Origin: an uncultured Legionellales bacterium
Lineage (GTDB): Bacteria > Pseudomonadota > Gammaproteobacteria > UBA1113
Direction of reading: 5' to 3'
DNA length: 64,000 nt
Assembly (NCBI GenBank): GCA_945957175.1
Contig: CAMFJL010000007.1
Coordinates: 41,555-105,554 of the forward strand
Shown here one piece after another: positions 28,016 through 36,345 of the stretch. A program made the translations under genes and the position numbers. The notes beneath the pieces are model-generated. The model saw nothing but the letters and a program-made list of their open reading frames with translations, had not been told where the DNA came from and did no database searches. Every line of letters starts with the position of its first letter. Position 1 is the first letter of the stretch.

Positions 28016-28279
28016 ATGATGAACAGATATATACGTGCAGGACTTGCTGCAAGTGTCATCGCTGGCGCAGTTTTAGTAGCGCCTATGACTGCAAGTGCAC
28101 TTGTAGTAGCAACAACCCCATCAGACGTGCTGGTCACTACATGGGTAGTACCTTATCAGTGTGTGCCTGTTGCAGGTTGTGCTACGATGGTTAACGTACC
28201 TCCGGTTGAGCAAACATTTGTGCTCAGACCTTTCGAATGCGTTAACTCTGCTGGTTGTGCTACACCGTATGGATGGTAA
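28016..28279 (+). CDS. Small secreted protein with duplicated Cys-x6-Cys motif
   Basis: An 87-aa product from ATG 28016, chosen because GAAGGAG precedes it by five bases. A signal peptide (YIRAGLAASVIAGAVLVAPMTASA) is followed by a short mature chain in which CVPVAGCAT and CVNSAGCAT occur about 34 residues apart, each after an aromatic residue. The repeated pair could form two disulfide hairpins. No family recognised; probably periplasmic or surface. Confidence 0.65.
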   Translation: MMNRYIRAGLAASVIAGAVLVAPMTASALVVATTPSDVLVTTWVVPYQCVPVAGCATMVNVPPVEQTFVLRPFECVNSAGCATPYGW

Positions 28280-28308
28280 TACACAAGCAGCATCATAAAA
28301 AACAATAA

Positions 28309-28331
28309 CCTTCTCCCCGCGTGGGAGAAGG
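28309..28331. terminator. Hairpin between convergent genes
   Basis: CCTTCTCCC and GGGAGAAGG form a 9-bp stem around CGCGT. It lacks a clear T-run and lies between the two convergent small secreted-protein genes. Confidence 0.6.
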
Positions 28332-28383
28332 GGTCACAAATTAATCTGATTCTTAGATTTTTTCATCTTTTGCAACGATACGT

Positions 28384-28857
28384 TTATTGTGCGGTAATTG
28401 CTGCACTCGTCGCTGGCGCTTGTGTTGCGCTAAACGCACTCACTAAGGCTTGCTGTGTCGCTTGGTCGACATAACCAATACACAATGTACTACTCAAGGG
28501 CGTGCTGATAGTTGCGTTAGCCAACATATTACCATTCCACATAATCTCTAGTGTTTTGTTAAGATTCGCTGAAGTTAGGGCATGCAATTGGTTTGCCATA
28601 TCAGGCGATAGTTGTACGGTGACGCCATCGACACAAATCGTTTGCGTAGGCGCTAATTGCACAACATCACCTCGTGTCACTAGGAGCTTTTGTTTACCAA
28701 CTTGAAAAATTAAAGGCGCAGAGTCACTGTTGTTAAGATTGGCTTGTGTGTTAGGTACCTGGGATATAGGCGCTGCATTAGTGCTCGTGGGGGCTGATGC
28801 CGCATAGGCGCTGACAATACACAAGCTTAAGATAAGCCCGATAAAACCTCGTGTCAT
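28384..28857 (-). CDS. Secreted hypothetical protein, 157 aa
   Basis: The start is placed at ATG 28857 (MTRGFIGLILSLCIVSAYA), which has GAGG six bases upstream; an in-frame TTG at 28869 is less likely. After the signal peptide there is an Ala/Ser/Thr/Asn-rich stretch, then a compact domain (about 50-130) with QVGKQKLLVTRGDVVQL and MWNGNMLANATIST, containing two cysteines. No known domain recognised; probably periplasmic. Confidence 0.6.
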   Translation of the reverse strand: MTRGFIGLILSLCIVSAYAASAPTSTNAAPISQVPNTQANLNNSDSAPLIFQVGKQKLLVTRGDVVQLAPTQTICVDGVTVQLSPDMANQLHALTSANLNKTLEIMWNGNMLANATISTPLSSTLCIGYVDQATQQALVSAFSATQAPATSAAITAQ

Positions 28858-28972
28858 AATAAACCTCAATTAGATGCTATCAAGGGGCGATTATAACGTG
28901 TTTAGGAAATTAAGCGCAAATCAAGTACACTATATCAACTCGTACAACAACCAGCATTCGACATGAGGCTAT

Positions 28973-29929
28973 ATGCAAACAATTCATCATACAGCAACGA
29001 TACCGACAACAGCAGCAGGCTCAAGACTTGATGCTGTGCTACCGCAACTTTTTCCGGATTACTCACGGGCAAAATTGCAACAATGGTTGCTTGATGGGCA
29101 TATTACGATTGATGGACAAACCCACATACCAGGAAAAACAAAAGTCAAAGGCTCAGAAGCAATTACGCTAACAGCCACACCTCAAGTAGAGACCGTATGG
29201 CAAGCAGAGGCAATGCCGCTTAACATTGTCTATGAAGACGAGGTATTATTAGTGATTAATAAACCTGCGGGTTTGGTCACGCATCCGGCACCTGGTAATC
29301 CGGATCACACCCTCATCAACGCAGTGTTGCACCACTGCCCGCTCAATCAGCAATTACCCCGTGGGGGCATTGTGCATCGCTTAGATAAGGATACAACAGG
29401 GCTTCTGTTGATTGCTAAAACAGCAGAAAGTTTGCGTTATTTCATTGAGCTATTAAAAACACGTGAGATAAGTCGAGAATACCGAGCTTTGGTGAAAGGT
29501 GAAATGATTTCAGGTGGCTCTGTGGATGCGCCTATTGGTCGTCATCCTAAAGATAGAAAACGCCAAGCCGTCGTTGCACTTGGAAAGCCAGCACTGACAC
29601 ATTATCGGATTATCACACGTTTTCGGGGCTATACCCTACTCCAACTCCATTTAGCAACGGGTCGTACCCATCAAATTCGTGTGCATATGAGTCATCTAGG
29701 TTATCCTATCGTTGGCGATCCTGTTTATAGTGGCCGCTTGCATTGTCCACCTCAAACTGCAATAGACGTTAAACACGCCTTGCAGCACTTTAAAAGACAA
29801 GCACTGCATGCCTATCGTTTATCTTTTATTCATCCGCAAACTTTAAAATCTCAAAGTTTTTCAGCGCCTTTACCTGATGATTTCAAAGATCTACTTACTT
29901 TATTGGAGCAGTATCATGTCATGGATTAA
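28973..29929 (+). CDS. rluD: 23S rRNA pseudouridine synthase RluD
   Basis: A 318-aa protein with an N-terminal S4 RNA-binding domain (about residues 15-75; SRAKLQQWLLDGHITIDG) and an RluA-type catalytic domain with HRLDKDTTGLLLIAKT (catalytic Asp), plus ATGRTHQIRVHM. This size and order fit RluD, which modifies helix 69 of 23S rRNA (U1911/1915/1917). Overlap with the next gene (29916-29929) indicates an operon with pgeF, the arrangement seen in E. coli (rluD-yfiH). Confidence 0.93.
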   Translation: MQTIHHTATIPTTAAGSRLDAVLPQLFPDYSRAKLQQWLLDGHITIDGQTHIPGKTKVKGSEAITLTATPQVETVWQAEAMPLNIVYEDEVLLVINKPAGLVTHPAPGNPDHTLINAVLHHCPLNQQLPRGGIVHRLDKDTTGLLLIAKTAESLRYFIELLKTREISREYRALVKGEMISGGSVDAPIGRHPKDRKRQAVVALGKPALTHYRIITRFRGYTLLQLHLATGRTHQIRVHMSHLGYPIVGDPVYSGRLHCPPQTAIDVKHALQHFKRQALHAYRLSFIHPQTLKSQSFSAPLPDDFKDLLTLLEQYHVMD

Positions 29930-30647
29930 ACCAGACTGGCCTGCACCCGCGTATATTCACGCTTTGACAACAACGCGAAGTGATGGCTTTAGTCAAGGTG
30001 CTTATGGCCACTTAAATTTAGGCCTTCATGTGAATGATGATGCCGCAACGGTCGAAAAAAATCGACAGTGGTTATATCAAGCTGCCAAACTACCCGAGCT
30101 ACCCAGATGGCTTACCCAATATCATAGTACCGTTGTATTAACTGGCGAAACTATTGTGAATGCACCTAAAGCAGACGCAAGCTATACTACCCAAGCGCAT
30201 GTGGTGCTAGCTATTATGACGGCTGATTGTCTGCCTATTCTCATTTGTCATCCAGAAGGCAAGGTGATTGCAGCGATTCACGCAGGTTGGCGCGGCTTGC
30301 TCGATGGTATTATCCATGAAACCATTCAGCGTTTACCTGTGCCGGCAAATGAATGTATGGCCTGGCTAGGCCCTGCTATCAGCAGCCAGGCTTATGAAAT
30401 GGGGGACGAGGTTCGAGCCTTATTTCTTGAACAGGGTGCTTGTTTATCTGCATTTTCGAAACACAATGAACGTTGGCACATGGATTTATATGCATTGGCG
30501 CGCGAACAACTACAAAAACAGGGGCTTTCAGCCATCTATGGCGGGAACTATTGTACATACCAAGAGAGTGAGCGCTTTTATTCGTATCGCCGCGATGGCG
30601 TAACGGGGCGTATGGCAAGCCTCATTTGGCTAGATCCTATTAATTAG
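29916..30647 (+). CDS. pgeF: PgeF/YfiH-family protein (polyphenol oxidase/laccase fold)
   Basis: A 243-aa protein starting MSWIKPDW; GGAG lies about 11 bases upstream inside rluD. Family metal-site motifs are MTADCLPILIC, HAGWRGLLDG and the C-terminal YCTYQESERFYSYRRDG. Members are called multicopper polyphenol oxidases, purine nucleoside phosphorylases or, as PgeF, editing hydrolases that remove wrongly added amino acids from UDP-MurNAc. The rluD-pgeF overlap is conserved in Gammaproteobacteria. The 3' end overlaps maiA convergently by eight bases. Confidence 0.9.
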   Translation: MSWIKPDWPAPAYIHALTTTRSDGFSQGAYGHLNLGLHVNDDAATVEKNRQWLYQAAKLPELPRWLTQYHSTVVLTGETIVNAPKADASYTTQAHVVLAIMTADCLPILICHPEGKVIAAIHAGWRGLLDGIIHETIQRLPVPANECMAWLGPAISSQAYEMGDEVRALFLEQGACLSAFSKHNERWHMDLYALAREQLQKQGLSAIYGGNYCTYQESERFYSYRRDGVTGRMASLIWLDPIN

Positions 30648-31293
30648 ATTCTGCTTCGTAGTCTGCTTGCTCCGCGGGCGATGCTTTGATAAAGGCAGGC
30701 AAGCTTGTGCAATGCTGCTCAATAGCTAGTAATTTAGGAAAAGCGTCTAGGTTTGTTTTAAAACGCCGAGCATTATAGAGCTGGGGAACAAGTAATACGT
30801 CCGCCATGGTAGGCGTTTCGCCAAAACAAAAGCCGGTGGTTTGCGATTGTGAAGATAAGCTCTGCTCTAATGCTGTTAAACCATTAAGTAACCAGTGTCG
30901 ATACCAGCCTGATTCTAAAGCATTAACGTGTAAATCATTTTTAAGATATTGCCACACTTTGAGATTATTTAAGGGATGAATGTCACAGGCAATCGCCAAT
31001 GCAAAAGCTCTGACTTTAGCCGCAATCATGGGATCCTCAGGTATTAGGCGGGGTGTCGGATAAACCGCATCAAGATATTCCAAGATAGCTAAAGATTGTG
31101 TCAATACGCTGCCATCTTCTAGTTCTAAGCTTGGAATCAGCTGTTGTGGATTAATTTTTTGATATGATGCATTATGCTGTATGCCTTTCGCAAGATGAAT
31201 GAAATGATCTTGGTACGCAATATTTTTAAGATGCAAACCAATACGCACACGATAAGCTGCGCTTGAACGAAAATAACCATATAAAGTTAACAT
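30640..31293 (-). CDS. maiA: Maleylacetoacetate isomerase (zeta-class GST)
   Basis: A 217-aa protein from MLTLYGYFRSSAAYRVRIGL, the canonical opening with the catalytic SSAxxR motif at about residues 9-14; GGAG lies upstream of this ATG. NPQQLIPSLELEDGSVLTQSLAILEYLD is the glutathione-binding region, and QLYNARRFKTNLDAFPKL is typical of the C-domain. It isomerises maleylacetoacetate in tyrosine/homogentisate breakdown, using glutathione. It follows hpd by 67 bp on the same strand, consistent with one catabolic operon; homogentisate dioxygenase and fumarylacetoacetase are not in the window. Confidence 0.93.
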   Translation of the reverse strand: MLTLYGYFRSSAAYRVRIGLHLKNIAYQDHFIHLAKGIQHNASYQKINPQQLIPSLELEDGSVLTQSLAILEYLDAVYPTPRLIPEDPMIAAKVRAFALAIACDIHPLNNLKVWQYLKNDLHVNALESGWYRHWLLNGLTALEQSLSSQSQTTGFCFGETPTMADVLLVPQLYNARRFKTNLDAFPKLLAIEQHCTSLPAFIKASPAEQADYEAESN

Positions 31294-31360
31294 ACCTACC
31301 ACTCCACTTTGTGCTTTGTTATGTGCTTCATCTTTCAAGAAGAACCTTGAATATATAACA

Positions 31361-32431
31361 TCAAGAGGATTTTGTCTGAGGTAAGACCCCACGCTTTATT
31401 TGATCGCGCTCAATGGCTTCGAATAAAGCTTTGAAATTACCTTCACCAAATCCTTCATCACCCTTGCGCTGTATAATTTCAAAAAAAACTGGCCCCAACA
31501 TAGGCATTGTAAAAATCTGTAGTAATAATTTAGGTGGCGGCGATGTTGTTTCACCGTCAATTAAAATAGCACCGTTCCGTAGAGCATCGATATTTTCACC
31601 GTGTCCCGGTAAGCGATTGTCAATATAGGCATAATAGGTATCAGGTACTTCCATAAATTGAATACCGCGTTCGCGTAACATAGCGACGGTTTCATAAATA
31701 TTTTCTGTGGTTAATGCCATATGTTGTATGCCTTCACCATGAAAATCTCGAATAAATTCTTCTATCTGAGAATAAGGATCGGTAGACTCATTGAGAGGAA
31801 TTTTAATTTTTCCATCCGGTGATGCGAGCGCCCGGCTAACAAGTCCTGTTTGCGCGCCCTTGATTTCAAAAAAACGAATTTGTCTAAAATTAAATAGGCG
31901 ATGATAATAATCGAACCAAATATCCATATGACCTTGTTTCAGATTATGCGTCAAGTGATCAAGATGTATAAGCCCAGTGCCATGAGGAGCAACAAAATCT
32001 TCAGGAAGTCCCATGGTATTGTGATAAAATTCAGCTGCGTGTGCATCGTCTACAAAATAAATCACGCTGCCGCCGATCCCAAAAATAGCAGGAAATCGAA
32101 GCTCACCAGGATTCACTGTGGATGTAAAAGGTGTGGCACCTAGATCAACAGCCATCTCAAATGCCATTTTGGCATCTTTAACCCGAAAACCCATACCACA
32201 ACAGGAAGCACCGTGAACATGTGCAAAATGTTCAGCAAGACTAGCGGGTTGTTGATTAACAATAAAACGTATATGTCCTTGGGCAAATACATAAATGGCG
32301 CGCGACATGTGTTTAGCGACTTGTGTAAACCCAAGGGCTTCAAATTGTTGCTTTAACCGCGGGAAATCAGGGGTTGTAAATTCAAGAAACGCGAACCCAT
32401 CGAGTCCCATAGGATTATCATTATCATGCAC
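31361..32431 (-). CDS. hpd: 4-hydroxyphenylpyruvate dioxygenase (legiolysin-type)
   Basis: A 356-aa protein. The start is read as GTG 32431 (MHDNDNPMGLDGFAF) because AAGGAG lies exactly eight bases upstream; the GTG at 32440 touches the SD. Two vicinal-oxygen-chelate domains are present. Iron ligands are visible at LIHLDHLTHNL, GIQHMALTTENI and FFEIIQRKGDEGFGEGNF (the GFGxGNF C-terminal helix). The enzyme makes homogentisate from 4-hydroxyphenylpyruvate. The Legionella homologue is legiolysin (Lly), whose product polymerises to the brown pigment pyomelanin. The downstream maiA fits full tyrosine catabolism. Confidence 0.95.
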   Translation of the reverse strand: MHDNDNPMGLDGFAFLEFTTPDFPRLKQQFEALGFTQVAKHMSRAIYVFAQGHIRFIVNQQPASLAEHFAHVHGASCCGMGFRVKDAKMAFEMAVDLGATPFTSTVNPGELRFPAIFGIGGSVIYFVDDAHAAEFYHNTMGLPEDFVAPHGTGLIHLDHLTHNLKQGHMDIWFDYYHRLFNFRQIRFFEIKGAQTGLVSRALASPDGKIKIPLNESTDPYSQIEEFIRDFHGEGIQHMALTTENIYETVAMLRERGIQFMEVPDTYYAYIDNRLPGHGENIDALRNGAILIDGETTSPPPKLLLQIFTMPMLGPVFFEIIQRKGDEGFGEGNFKALFEAIERDQIKRGVLPQTKSS

Positions 32432-32641
32432 GTGAAACACTCCTTAAAAAAGCAACTGAATAAGAGTATAGCAAAGCGCTTAAAACCGTCAATCCCTACG
32501 ATAACCTTTGATCATGGGTATCTGCCCGTGCTCCCCTCACAACAAAGCTAGCCATTAAAATACGAAGCCTATCCATACTTTTTTTTTGTGAGATACGTTA
32601 TAATAACCTATCATATCGAATGGATGTATTAAGTAGTCACT

Positions 32642-33490
32642 ATGAGTAAGCGTTTTAAAACCTGGCTAAATCAAAAACTTGCCTTTATTTTAATGAAAGA
32701 AAGTTCGTCCAACGACCTGCCTCTCCTATCCGACTATGAGCGTCTTCGTTATGAAATTAGGCCTGGTGACGTCCTTCTTATCGAAGGTCATAGCCGCGTA
32801 AGTGATGTTATTCGCACGATCACTCAAAGCCCGTGGACACATTCTGTTTTATATATAGGCAGATTACACGATATTGAAGATCCCGTTGTGCGACAACGTG
32901 TGCAAGAGGCTTATCATGGTGAAGAAAGCGATCAGCTCGTCATTGAAAGTGTATTAGGCAAGGGCACGATTGTCACACCGCTAAGACGTTATCGCCAGTC
33001 GCATATTCGAATCTGCCGACCTTCAGGTATTTCAAGACGTGATGCCGAACGTGTCATTACCCACGCTTCATTATCGATTGGCCTTGATTATGATGTTAGA
33101 CAGATTTTAGATTTAGGGCGATTGCTCGTGCCTTGGAGTATTTTTCCACGCAAGTGGCGTTCTTCTTTATTCCGTCATAATGCCGGTGAGCATACTCACC
33201 AAATCTGTAGCTCTTTAATTGCCGAAGCTTTTGGTTCTGTGCAATTTCCTATTCTACCTATTATTCGCCGCGATAAAGATTTAGGCTTACAATTTATGCA
33301 TCGTAATCCGAGATTATTCACGCCTGGTGATTTTGATTATTCACCTTATTTTGACATCATTAAATATCCTTTTTATGAAGTCAACGATAATCCAGTTTAT
33401 CGACAATTGCCCTGGACGCAAGGTAAATACTTTAACGATGATGGTAGTATTGCAGGGGTTGGGCCCGATGCACCACCACGCGACGAATAA
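32642..33490 (+). CDS. Permuted papain-like amidase (YiiX/NlpC-P60 related)
   Basis: A 282-aa protein with the permuted NlpC/P60 pattern: RPGDVLLIEG (about residues 42-51), His in SPWTHSVLYIG (about 65-75) and the catalytic Cys in HQICSSLIAEAF (about 190-201). There is no signal peptide. The family includes YiiX/YaeF-like hydrolases and lipid- or peptidoglycan-directed amidases; some bacterial-pathogen members act on host proteins. The substrate is unknown. A TATAAT-like element lies about 35 bp before the start. Convergent with secF, 19-bp gap. Confidence 0.75.
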   Translation: MSKRFKTWLNQKLAFILMKESSSNDLPLLSDYERLRYEIRPGDVLLIEGHSRVSDVIRTITQSPWTHSVLYIGRLHDIEDPVVRQRVQEAYHGEESDQLVIESVLGKGTIVTPLRRYRQSHIRICRPSGISRRDAERVITHASLSIGLDYDVRQILDLGRLLVPWSIFPRKWRSSLFRHNAGEHTHQICSSLIAEAFGSVQFPILPIIRRDKDLGLQFMHRNPRLFTPGDFDYSPYFDIIKYPFYEVNDNPVYRQLPWTQGKYFNDDGSIAGVGPDAPPRDE

Positions 33491-33509
33491 GGTTAAACTC
33501 GACCTTTAA

Positions 33510-34424
33510 CTAGGGTCTATCGTCGACCACTTTGGCTTTAGGTAATAAGTCTTCGCGTTGGAGTCCTAAAGCGACGGCTAAGCTGCCCGCAACATAAATA
33601 GATGAATAAGTACCGACAATAATACCGATAATAAGCGCCAAAGAAAAACCGTGAAGCGTAGGGCCACCAAAACAAAAGAGCGCGACAACTGCCAGCAATG
33701 TTAAACCTGAGGTCATGATGGTTCGTGACAAAGTTTGATTTACAGATAAATTAACAATTTCGGCGGGTGTGCCGTGCCGAACTTTACGGAAATTTTCACG
33801 AATTCTATCAAATACCACGATGGTATCATTGAGTGAGTAGCCAATAATAGTCAGAACGGCTGCAAGTGAAATTAAATCAAACTCCAAATGAAATAAGGAA
33901 AAAATACCAAGAATAATGATGGGATCGTGAAGTAATGAAACAGCAGCGCTGACGGCAAAGCGATATTCAAAACGCAAGGCAATATAAATGGCTGTGCCTA
34001 AGACAGCAATAAATAAGGCGAGCGCACCACTTGTTGCAAGCTCTTTACCTACCTGTGGTCCAATATAATTAACACTTTGTAAACTGGCACCAGGTAAAGC
34101 TGCAATGACTTGTGTACCAATAGAGTTTTGAGATAAATTTTGATGGCCACCAATACGAATTAATACATTGGAACTTGCTCCATAGTTTTGTACCACAGCT
34201 TCGCTAAAACCAGCTTGATTAAGTGCCGTTCTTACGGCATCGAGATTCGCAGGTGCTTGATAACTCACATAAACTTCGGTGCCGCCGGTAAATTCAAGCC
34301 CCCAATTAAGTCCGTTGATGAATAAAATAATACAGGAGGCTAATACAAGTAAGCCTGAAAAAATAGCCGCGTATATTTGCAAACCCATGAAATTAATTCG
34401 CGTATTTTGTTTAAAAAACTCCAT
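33510..34424 (-). CDS. secF: Protein translocase subunit SecF
   Basis: A 304-aa protein starting MEFFKQNTRINFMGLQ. Topology and motifs fit SecF: a first span, then GLNWGLEFTGGTEVYVSY, the periplasmic P1 domain, SVNYIGPQVGKEL, then five spans with SLNDTIVVFDRIRENFRK. SecDF uses the proton gradient to help pull exported proteins through SecYEG. SecD, usually immediately upstream, is absent; the preceding gene is a VanX-type dipeptidase two bases away. secD must therefore lie elsewhere, or the cluster has been rearranged. Confidence 0.93.
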   Translation of the reverse strand: MEFFKQNTRINFMGLQIYAAIFSGLLVLASCIILFINGLNWGLEFTGGTEVYVSYQAPANLDAVRTALNQAGFSEAVVQNYGASSNVLIRIGGHQNLSQNSIGTQVIAALPGASLQSVNYIGPQVGKELATSGALALFIAVLGTAIYIALRFEYRFAVSAAVSLLHDPIIILGIFSLFHLEFDLISLAAVLTIIGYSLNDTIVVFDRIRENFRKVRHGTPAEIVNLSVNQTLSRTIMTSGLTLLAVVALFCFGGPTLHGFSLALIIGIIVGTYSSIYVAGSLAVALGLQREDLLPKAKVVDDRP

Positions 34425-34426
34425 AA

Positions 34427-35182
34427 CTAAGCTCTCTTTAAATCGGGGGATATTGGAAACTGAAAATATTGATTCGGGAAAGGTTCCTGTTTCAAAGTAA
34501 AATGCCACCATTCTTTATCATAAGGAACGAATCCTGCTGCAAGCATCGCTTGTCTTAGTAATAATCGATGTTCACGCTGCGTTGCGTTAAGTCCGGGGTA
34601 AAATACATGCGCTGCCTCGTCCAAGCAATCATATCCCGTACCCATATCCAAACTATTATCGGCATTTCTTGTATTCGCGGAAGCTGTGCATGCACGCAAC
34701 TGTTGATGGCTAGGATGCTGTGGTATCTTTGAGTTCAAAGGAACCACAGTTAAATCAACGGTACTTCCTCGACTATGGCCTGAAGGACTTGCAACATAGC
34801 CAAGCTTAAATAACTGATTTTTCTTAAGGTTAGGATAAAAGGCAATTTGCATACTATCCATGCCTGGTAATTGCGACCAGCGTAAAAAAGCATCAACCGC
34901 CATCGCTGGTCGATAACAATCGTACACTTTGAGGCCTAAACCTTGCTTTTCTAAATGGGCCTGGACTTTTGCGAGTGCTATTGCTGTTTGCTCAGTTACG
35001 ATACACTGAGGTGCATCGTAACCTGGGATAGGATAGCCAACAAAATTATAAGGTGACGCGTAGCGAATATCTTGTTGAATAGTTGGCACGGCCTGCGCTA
35101 AATAGACAAAATCAGCAGGCAAGGCAAATCCCTTAAGGCAAAGACCCAATAAAATTGTCAGTAAACCAAGCTGGCGCATCAT
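34427..35182 (-). CDS. D-alanyl-D-alanine dipeptidase (VanX/DdpX family), exported
   Basis: A 251-aa protein with a signal peptide (LGLLTILLGLCLKGFA). Zinc-ligand and catalytic motifs of the family are SPSGHSRGSTVDLTV (SxHxxGxAxD pattern) and KEWWHFTL (ExxWH). VanX/DdpX enzymes cleave D-Ala-D-Ala. With an export signal and no van cluster, a role in periplasmic peptidoglycan salvage is more likely than vancomycin resistance. It lies one base after rdgC and two before secF, so the three are one transcription unit. Confidence 0.87.
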   Translation of the reverse strand: MMRQLGLLTILLGLCLKGFALPADFVYLAQAVPTIQQDIRYASPYNFVGYPIPGYDAPQCIVTEQTAIALAKVQAHLEKQGLGLKVYDCYRPAMAVDAFLRWSQLPGMDSMQIAFYPNLKKNQLFKLGYVASPSGHSRGSTVDLTVVPLNSKIPQHPSHQQLRACTASANTRNADNSLDMGTGYDCLDEAAHVFYPGLNATQREHRLLLRQAMLAAGFVPYDKEWWHFTLKQEPFPNQYFQFPISPDLKRA

Positions 35183-35183
35183 T

Positions 35184-36122
35184 TTAAGCTGTCACCGCGG
35201 TTGCATGCGCAGAAGCTGGCGTTTTTAAGCCACCAAGTAATTCAAGCAAAGCGGGTATGCATTGATAAAACTCTTCTGCCATGATAGCAAAATCAACTTC
35301 AAATTGCTGTATTTTATCTTCGATATCTAATTCACTTTGCTGTTCATGCACTAAATCAAGAAACTTTATCTTCTTAAGATTAAGACTTTTATCGAGCGTA
35401 AATGCCATCCTGTCTTGCCAATTCATTGCGAGTTTACTCACAATTTTACCGGACTGAATATGTCCTTGCACTTCAGCCACGCCTAAATCCTGATTAACAC
35501 ATTTGATCTGCGTAGTTTCTGCACGAGGGTCTATCAGCTCACAAGCATCATCAATGTACCAACCGGCATCAATCGCTGTTTCCTGCACCCATCGGGTCAT
35601 CATAGCGTGGCAATCTTGGTTAACGGCTAAAGGCATAAGTTTTAAGCTGCCCAAGCTTTGTCGTAATAAGACCGTCAACTCTTCCGCCTTATTAGCGCTG
35701 GATGTATCAATGATAAGCCAGTTTAAACGTGTGTCGATGTAGGCAAATAAATCGCTATCGGTTGTAAACGCTTGAGGCAACAAAGTGATGGCTAGTTCAT
35801 CACCTATTTGACGTTTTTCGCGGGTGCTGACCTGACGATGCTCTGCTGTCTCGATTTCTGCAACTTTTTGTAGGGTATGTTGCTTTACAACACTGTTAGG
35901 CAACAAACGTTGTTGCTTACGCAGGCAAAGCATAATGCAACCCTGAAGGGCATGCGTTAAATTAACATGTTCGCTCCCTAAAGGCGAAACCCAACCAAGC
36001 GTTTGTTTTTCCAGTTTACCACAATGCCTCGCTTGATCTTGTGATAATGCATCATGTAATGCTTCTGGGGTTAAGGTGAACGGTTCCGCTAATGGATAAA
36101 TCAGTGCATTTTTAAACCACAT
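35184..36122 (-). CDS. rdgC: Recombination-associated protein RdgC
   Basis: A 312-aa protein, close to the usual ~300. Family opening MWFKNALIYPL with LEKQTLGWVSPLG, then PNSVVKQHTLQKVAEIE, ALIT-like LAITLLPQAFT and MNWQDRMAFTLDKSLNLKKIKF near the C-terminus. RdgC forms a ring around double-stranded DNA and limits RecA-driven recombination. recA itself is at 51983-53044. First gene of the rdgC-dipeptidase-secF unit. Confidence 0.93.
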   Translation of the reverse strand: MWFKNALIYPLAEPFTLTPEALHDALSQDQARHCGKLEKQTLGWVSPLGSEHVNLTHALQGCIMLCLRKQQRLLPNSVVKQHTLQKVAEIETAEHRQVSTREKRQIGDELAITLLPQAFTTDSDLFAYIDTRLNWLIIDTSSANKAEELTVLLRQSLGSLKLMPLAVNQDCHAMMTRWVQETAIDAGWYIDDACELIDPRAETTQIKCVNQDLGVAEVQGHIQSGKIVSKLAMNWQDRMAFTLDKSLNLKKIKFLDLVHEQQSELDIEDKIQQFEVDFAIMAEEFYQCIPALLELLGGLKTPASAHATAVTA

Positions 36123-36345
36123 TTTGTTTCCACGTATATACTCAAGTTACTTCAAAATGCATACGCTCCATCAATCAGCCGTTTTGTCCATTGTGCAAAG
36201 CACAGTCGATGAAGACTCAGGACGGCTCGAAGTCAAAGACGAAGGGTATATCAAAAACGAAATGCACTTTACCATAGATACACATAAAATACTGCAAAAT
36301 TTTGTTATACTACGCAACTGGATGACATCTTGAGTGATCACAATA

